The notes under the pieces are model-generated. The model was not told where the DNA came from and ran no database searches. It saw only the letters and a list, made by a program, of their open reading frames with translations. Below are positions 60,401-64,000 of a DNA stretch of 64,000 bases, piece after piece; the stretch's first letter is position 1; every line of letters starts with the position of its first letter. A program made the translations under genes and the position numbers. This DNA comes from an uncultured Elusimicrobia bacterium (lineage in GTDB: Bacteria > Elusimicrobiota > Elusimicrobia > UBA1565 > UBA9628), in contig CAIKVT010000081.1 in the NCBI GenBank assembly GCA_903830945.1, forward strand, positions 1-64,000, given 5' to 3'.

Positions 60401-61917
60401 CTTCCCCTACCCGCTATGTGGTGCGCGCCTGCGCCGATCCCGCTTGCTCCGTTGTGGCGGCCTCTTCCAATACGCTGGCAAACTCCGTCTCGTTTTTTGG
60501 CCTGCTCTCCAATGCGACGTACTATGCCGCGGTCGCCGCTCTCAATCAAGCCAACACGCCCACACCCTTCACTGCAGCCCAGGCCACCGCGACCTTGGTC
60601 GCCGCGCCGCTCGCTTTGGCCGCTCCTGTGACCGCGCGGAGCAGCACGACCTTGGGCTTCGTCTGGGGGGCCGGGGCGCTCTCGTCCGGCACCACCTACC
60701 AGGCGCAGGTCTCGAGCTCATCCTCTTTCGCGTGGGGGATACAGAGTTCCTTAACTATGAATTCGGGGGTTTTGCTTTCCGGCCTTCAGCCCAACACGAC
60801 CTATCATGCGCGAGTCAAGGCTAAGAGTGTGAGCGCGGATCCGGACGGCGACTACCTTTCCGTCGGTGCTCTGGCCGCCACGCTACCGGCTCCGCCGGCT
60901 GCGGCCGCCTTTAAGTCGGTATACCTCACCAGCGCGACCGCGGTCTGGCAACTGCTGCCGTCGGCGCCTTTCAGCGCGACCTGCGAAGGCTATCGCCTGG
61001 AGCTCTCCACCGTTGCTGATGGCTCCGGAGTCGTCTATTCCAGCACGGTCGCCCCCGGCGTCTCCACGGCTACGGTGACCGGCCTCACTTGCGCGACGAC
61101 CTATTACGCGCGCGTGGCCGCGTTGAGTTGGGAGGGATTGCCGGACTATTTTTCTTTCGGTTCGGCGGCCACGGCCGTGCCGCCGATATCTTCAGGGACC
61201 GTGACCGGCGCTGCGGACTTGATCCTTTGGCTGCCCCCCGCCTTCCCTCAGCTGACCCAGGTCGAGGTGGATGTCCCGGCCGCGGCCTTCCCTGTCGGCA
61301 CTAGTATAAGCGTCATGGTTGAGATGAGCCTGGACCTCACCGTCGCACGCTCCAACGAGGTGGCGGGCTTGACGCCGTTTGGTTCCAACGTGGGCATCGA
61401 GCTTTCGGCTAGCGGCCTGCAGCCCGCCTCCGTCGTGCGCCTGAGCATGGGTTATGACCCCGCGCAGGTCCCGGTCGGCCGGGACCAGAAGTCCCTGCGA
61501 TTGTTCCGTTACGACCCAGCGGCGGGGCAATGGACCTTGGTCCCCTCCCAAGTGGATACCTCGGCCCATACGCTCATTGCTTTCGTCCCGCACTTCTCGG
61601 TTTTCGCGCCGTTCTTCGTGACCGCAAGCGCGGATATCTCTGCCGTGCAGGTCTTCCCACAGCCTTGGGAGGCCAGCGGTGACGGCACGAGCCCCTATTA
61701 TGCCTCCGCCTTACAATTCTCCAACATGCCGTCCAACGCGCGCGTAAGGATCTTCACTGTGACCGGCGAACTTGTGGTAGATGCCACGGCTGCCGGAAGC
61801 GTCTTCGCCTGGGACGGCAATAATCGATTCGGACGCCAGGCGGCATCCGGCACATACCTCGTGGCCATCGGCTCTGGCGGCCAGACCAGGGTCCGGCGGG
61901 TGGTGCTTATCCGATGA
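57445..61917 (+). CDS. Secreted sedolisin-type (S53) protease with FN3 array and FlgD-like tail
   Basis: 1490 residues. Signal peptide about 15-38. Pro-kumamolisin domain about 40-195 (VSGPSRLVEKAFSVQLHRY). S53 catalytic domain about 230-590 with Glu304 and Asp308 (CDEVSLDIEMV), oxyanion Asp389 (AAAGDCGA), Ser506 (FGGTSVAAP) and the calcium loop GYDNATGLG. The catalytic set is complete, implying an active acid-type serine-carboxyl protease. Seven or so FN3-like repeats follow (about 595-1265), then a beta domain and a C-terminal FlgD-Ig-like domain (VRIFTVTGELV...GTYLVAIGSGG). Such tails resemble sorting domains of outer-membrane-exported proteins. The stop overlaps the PorV-like gene (ATGA). 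Confidence 0.9.
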   Translation: MSSLKLGRRSPRSMCLRRARIRVVLAALIFSADGAWAVERSVALAGHVPQWIRTASKRDRLPADENVELSLVVRFDQALLDKTLIQLYGPTTAARKHFLSPAEFSQKFDLAEKKQKLKDFAQAAGLTVNAAEDRPESSVVKVSGPSRLVEKAFSVQLHRYRGADGQLFRAHETEPMVPASLVPHLHAVLGLSNVGGARKPHLRRFHPVPDSLGAAGRSSSGAAKPSTLTGTGPLGGLAPSDIKAIYGLGGTLTGSGQTVALFELDGYAPADIAAYESHFGISPVTVTPVLVDGVSNVCGSGCDEVSLDIEMVAALAPGVSQILVYEGPNTDQGVYDTYNRIATDGLAQAVSTSWGLDEQDTGSSNITLQSQVFSRLATQGQTIYAAAGDCGAYDQQDVSGNCITNNGYQVDDPASQPYVTGVGGTSLSGTISPLSVAETTWNHLATSNGATGGGVSAYWSLPNYQAGIGASSAHRNVPDVALNADSVSSPYSIYSQGGWYNFGGTSVAAPLWAALTALLNQKLAASGFAPLGFANPTLYQLASGASYASYFNDIRSGNNGYYNAGTGYDNATGLGSFKGDALINAIFALCSPSSAPSNFTAVTLGTSSITWTWSSVVGASSYRVYYASNTAQLAATVVGSSVALNFAPNTISSVMVKAYNAAGEGPGGTSPSTATLALALSSTDTTIAYISSITVSWTPCAANACAGYVLQASTNADFSPPIFSSTTYNYALGRLQVSGLSKLTDYHLRLGTLNLSNGVNFYYLPRITTTLTDLVPPGPGSPEFTSITAQTIGFNWTRNGNPYPVPYRAEFSSVPTFSPLAGSQSGSELYGAVFSSLLSDTSYYFRVQAVGGAYMSAGPVATLAAVPTAAAAPFSALYMTSMTVAWSANGNAPDTLYQADLALDSGFLSIVASSVTRNISATFSSPSLTPNTLYSARVFALNRTGGATAPCVLGSTYTLVQSPGPPFSFSGLGQGGFTFSFSGNNASPTRYVVRACADPACSVVAASSNTLANSVSFFGLLSNATYYAAVAALNQANTPTPFTAAQATATLVAAPLALAAPVTARSSTTLGFVWGAGALSSGTTYQAQVSSSSSFAWGIQSSLTMNSGVLLSGLQPNTTYHARVKAKSVSADPDGDYLSVGALAATLPAPPAAAAFKSVYLTSATAVWQLLPSAPFSATCEGYRLELSTVADGSGVVYSSTVAPGVSTATVTGLTCATTYYARVAALSWEGLPDYFSFGSAATAVPPISSGTVTGAADLILWLPPAFPQLTQVEVDVPAAAFPVGTSISVMVEMSLDLTVARSNEVAGLTPFGSNVGIELSASGLQPASVVRLSMGYDPAQVPVGRDQKSLRLFRYDPAAGQWTLVPSQVDTSAHTLIAFVPHFSVFAPFFVTASADISAVQVFPQPWEASGDGTSPYYASALQFSNMPSNARVRIFTVTGELVVDATAAGSVFAWDGNNRFGRQAASGTYLVAIGSGGQTRVRRVVLIR

Positions 61918-62945
61918 GAGTCTCACTGCTCGTCGTCCTGCTGGCCGTGGCTACTGAGGCCGGCGCTCTACAGAAGAACGTGGGCACCTCGGCCGCGCAG
62001 TTCCTGCGCCTGGGCGCGGGCGCGCGCTCTCTGGGCATGGGTGAAGCCTACAGCGCGGTCGCGGAGGGCCCGGATGCTGTTTACTGGAACCCAGCCGGCT
62101 TGGCGCGCATGTCTCGGCCCGAGGTCTCCTATACTCGTTCGGAGATGCCGGCGGGGCTCCATGAGGATTTTGCCGCCGTGGCCGCGCCCGTCTCCTGGTT
62201 GCGCGGCACCGTGGCTTTTGCCATGACAAGGCTGTCCCAGGAGAATCTTGATTTGGTCAATGTGTCGAACCAGTCCCTCGGGAGCTTCGCTCCTCATTCG
62301 GAGGTCTACGCTTTCGCCTACGGGCATCAGTTCTCGGGCAACAACTCGGCGGAGACGGCGCGTGATTGTTTCGGCGACAACTGGAACGTCCCCTACGTCG
62401 ATCGCCCTTTGGATTACGAGCGGGAGCCGTGGACCGGCGATATCTCCGCCGGCTTGTCGCTGAAGGTCATAAACGAGAACCTTGGTACCCGTCAAGCCGC
62501 TACCGTGGCCGTTGACGGGGGCGCCATATTCCGTCCGGTCGATTGGCACGACCTGATTCTGGCTGGCGCCATCCGCCATGCCGGCAAAAATATCCGCTTT
62601 ATCTCCGATTCCGAGCCCCTGCCCGCGGAGGTCGCGGGTTCCATCGCCTACGAGGTGCGCCTGCAGGAGCAGTGGCGCCTCCTTCCCGCCCTGGAGGTGG
62701 ATGTGCCCTATGCCGGAAACATCTACGGCAAGGTCGGCTTCGAGGCTGAGCGCCGTATCGCTTCGGGGGTCGTGGCCGCGCTGCGTCTGGGCTTCTCCAG
62801 CCTCACGGTCCCGGACCTGGGCCCTATCTCGGGATTGGCGGCGGGGGTGGGCTTGCGCGTGCAGCGATTCTCTTTCGATGCGGCGTTCCAACCCATGGGG
62901 GTTCTGGGCCAGAGCTTTCGCTTGGGCGTGGGTTGGAGGTTCTGA
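61914..62945 (+). CDS. PorV/PorQ-family outer-membrane beta-barrel protein
   Basis: 343 residues with signal peptide (about 1-18). It contains the hallmark GTSAAQFLRLGAGARSLGMGEAYSAVAEGPDAVYWNPAGLARM of the PorV/FadL-like UPF0164 group, then amphipathic strands, ending in an aromatic terminal strand (FRLGVGWRF). PorV relatives act in export or surface attachment of proteins with C-terminal sorting domains. Its translational coupling to a protease carrying such a tail suggests the two work together. Confidence 0.88.
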   Translation: MRVSLLVVLLAVATEAGALQKNVGTSAAQFLRLGAGARSLGMGEAYSAVAEGPDAVYWNPAGLARMSRPEVSYTRSEMPAGLHEDFAAVAAPVSWLRGTVAFAMTRLSQENLDLVNVSNQSLGSFAPHSEVYAFAYGHQFSGNNSAETARDCFGDNWNVPYVDRPLDYEREPWTGDISAGLSLKVINENLGTRQAATVAVDGGAIFRPVDWHDLILAGAIRHAGKNIRFISDSEPLPAEVAGSIAYEVRLQEQWRLLPALEVDVPYAGNIYGKVGFEAERRIASGVVAALRLGFSSLTVPDLGPISGLAAGVGLRVQRFSFDAAFQPMGVLGQSFRLGVGWRF

Positions 62946-63081
62946 GGCGGGTTATTGTTGCGCTGGGTGAGCCAGGGGCTTGATGCAGGCTTGTGTATCC
63001 AGCCCAGTGCAGGCTCTTGGTCGTGGTCATGGCTTGCGTGATATCACAAAAGCAGGCCGGGGCCCCCGGCGACAGAAGGGT

Positions 63082-64000
63082 CTAGCCCTGCAGCTTGTTG
63101 GCGGCCGCCTCCTTGATGACCATGGACGCGATCTCGTTGCGCTGGACCTGATTGGTGCCTTCGTATATTTGCGTGATCTTGGCATCGCGCATGAACTTCT
63201 CGACGGGGAAGTCCCGCATGTAGCCGATGCCGCCGCAGATCTGCACGCAGTCCGTGCTCACCTTCATGGCCGTGTCCGAGCAGAGCACTTTGCACATGGC
63301 CGATTCTTTGGTGTAGCGCCGGACTTTAAGTCGGCTCACCTCGTCGAACACCACGGTCCCGTTGGCCATGGCGGCGTCGATCGCCGGCTTGAAGGCCGCG
63401 TCCATGGCCTTAGTCGTGGAATAGAGCAGTGCCCGGCTAGCTTCGATGGCCGTGGCACAGTCCGCGACCATGTGGCTGATAGCCTGGTGGCTCACGATGG
63501 GTTGACCGAACTGCTTGCGCACCCGGGCGTAAGCCAGCGTCTCGTCCAACGCCCCTTGAGCGATGCCTAGGCCCTGCGCGGCCACGCCGGGGCGGGACAT
63601 GTCGAAGGTCATTTGGGCCACGAAGAGGCCATAGCCTTCCTTGTAGAGCAGGTTGCCTTTCGGTATCCGGCAGTTCTGGAACACCAGCTCGTAGGTCGGG
63701 TTTGCGCGGATCCCCATCTTTTTTTCCTTCTTGCCGAATGTAAACCCCGGCGTGCCCTTCTCTATTACGAAGGCACCGATGCCGCGAGCGCCCCGGGCCG
63801 GGTTGGTGGTGGCGAAGACCACATAGGTCTCCGAGACCTCCCCCCCCGAGATGAAGCACTTGCTCCCATTGATGACGTAGTGGTCGCCGTCGAGCTTGGC
63901 CGTGGTCTTCATGGCCGTGGCGTCGGAGCCGGCTTCGGCCTCGGTGATGGCGAATGCGGCGAGCTTCTGGCCCGAAGCCAGGCTTGGGATCCAGCGTTGG
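63082..64000 (-). CDS. Acyl-CoA dehydrogenase, N-terminus beyond window
   Basis: FAD-dependent dehydrogenase of acyl-CoA thioesters. The minus-strand frame enters from the right edge (RWIPSLASGQKLAAFAITEAEAGSDATAM) and continues for about 305 residues to a stop at 63082. FAITEAEAGSD, INGSKCFISGG, MSRPGVAAQGLGIAQGALDETLAYARVRKQFG, CGGIGYMRDFPVEKFMRDAKITQIYEGTNQVQRNEIA are characteristic, and the catalytic Glu of the short-chain type is in YEGTNQVQ. About the first 110-120 residues are missing from the window. Confidence 0.94.
   Translation of the reverse strand, partial: QRWIPSLASGQKLAAFAITEAEAGSDATAMKTTAKLDGDHYVINGSKCFISGGEVSETYVVFATTNPARGARGIGAFVIEKGTPGFTFGKKEKKMGIRANPTYELVFQNCRIPKGNLLYKEGYGLFVAQMTFDMSRPGVAAQGLGIAQGALDETLAYARVRKQFGQPIVSHQAISHMVADCATAIEASRALLYSTTKAMDAAFKPAIDAAMANGTVVFDEVSRLKVRRYTKESAMCKVLCSDTAMKVSTDCVQICGGIGYMRDFPVEKFMRDAKITQIYEGTNQVQRNEIASMVIKEAAANKLQG

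Noticed and set aside
63056-63070. GCCGGGGCCCCCGGC palindrome downstream of the acyl-CoA dehydrogenase gene
   Set aside because: A one-base loop cannot fold as drawn and there is no T-run, so a terminator is not supported.

Overview
The window is chromosomal DNA of a high-GC Gram-negative bacterium. It carries a bacterial translation and cell-envelope core (rpsB-tsf-pyrH-frr-uppS-cdsA, dxr-rseP, rimP-nusA-infB-rbfA-truB-ribF-rimO), a proton-pumping complex I, a PorV-type outer-membrane protein and lytic transglycosylase genes. Several traits point to a deep, little-cultured lineage such as Elusimicrobiota: a bacterial singlet histone, an 11-subunit complex I without the NADH module, a giant FN3/FlgD-domain protease next to PorV, and consensus sigma70-type promoters often placed directly on start codons. 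That placement is an inference, not a proven assignment.

The most notable region is 14.3-21.9 kb: an eight-gene minus-strand operon, nearly all overlapping, that encodes every step of the archaeal-type modified mevalonate pathway after HMG-CoA. It holds HMG-CoA reductase, mevalonate kinase, a two-subunit AcnX-type phosphomevalonate dehydratase, a UbiD-type decarboxylase with its UbiX flavin prenyltransferase, isopentenyl phosphate kinase, and type 2 IPP isomerase. It sits in reverse orientation between cdsA and dxr, which are usually neighbours in bacteria. The adjacent Dxr, the committed enzyme of the competing MEP route, has lost a histidine of its active-site region. HMG-CoA synthase is not in the window.

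Layout. 0-1 kb: an IS-type helix-turn-helix gene cut by the window edge and a decayed Cys/Met-metabolism PLP enzyme. 1-8.5 kb: nadE, a small unknown gene, two exported proteins and a long coiled-coil membrane protein with a propeller-like tail. 8.6-13.3 kb: rpsB to cdsA. 13.3-14.3 kb: an AT-rich secreted hydrolase. 14.3-21.9 kb: the mevalonate operon. 22.1-24.4 kb: dxr and rseP. 24.4-31.7 kb: the rimP-nusA-infB operon, preceded by a consensus promoter, a short leader ORF and an intrinsic terminator that looks like an attenuator. 31.8-44.8 kb: accessory genes, including a lytic transglycosylase, an acyltransferase, a GH31 protein lacking its catalytic core, a HEAT protein, a class III aminotransferase, a saccharopine-dehydrogenase-like protein and a hydantoinase operon. 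44.9-55.1 kb: nuoN-M-L-K-J-I-H-D-C-B-A. 55.3-57.3 kb: histone, TPR protein, tRNA-Met and a NarL-type regulator. 57.4-63 kb: S53 protease and PorV. 63.1-64 kb: start-truncated acyl-CoA dehydrogenase.

The genes connect as follows. The mevalonate operon would make IPP and DMAPP for UppS (undecaprenyl diphosphate, envelope synthesis) and for quinones used by complex I. UbiX consumes a dimethylallyl phosphate to make the prenyl-FMN that the decarboxylase of the same pathway needs. Complex I without NuoEFG must take electrons from a donor other than NADH via NuoF, probably ferredoxin or a separate partner.
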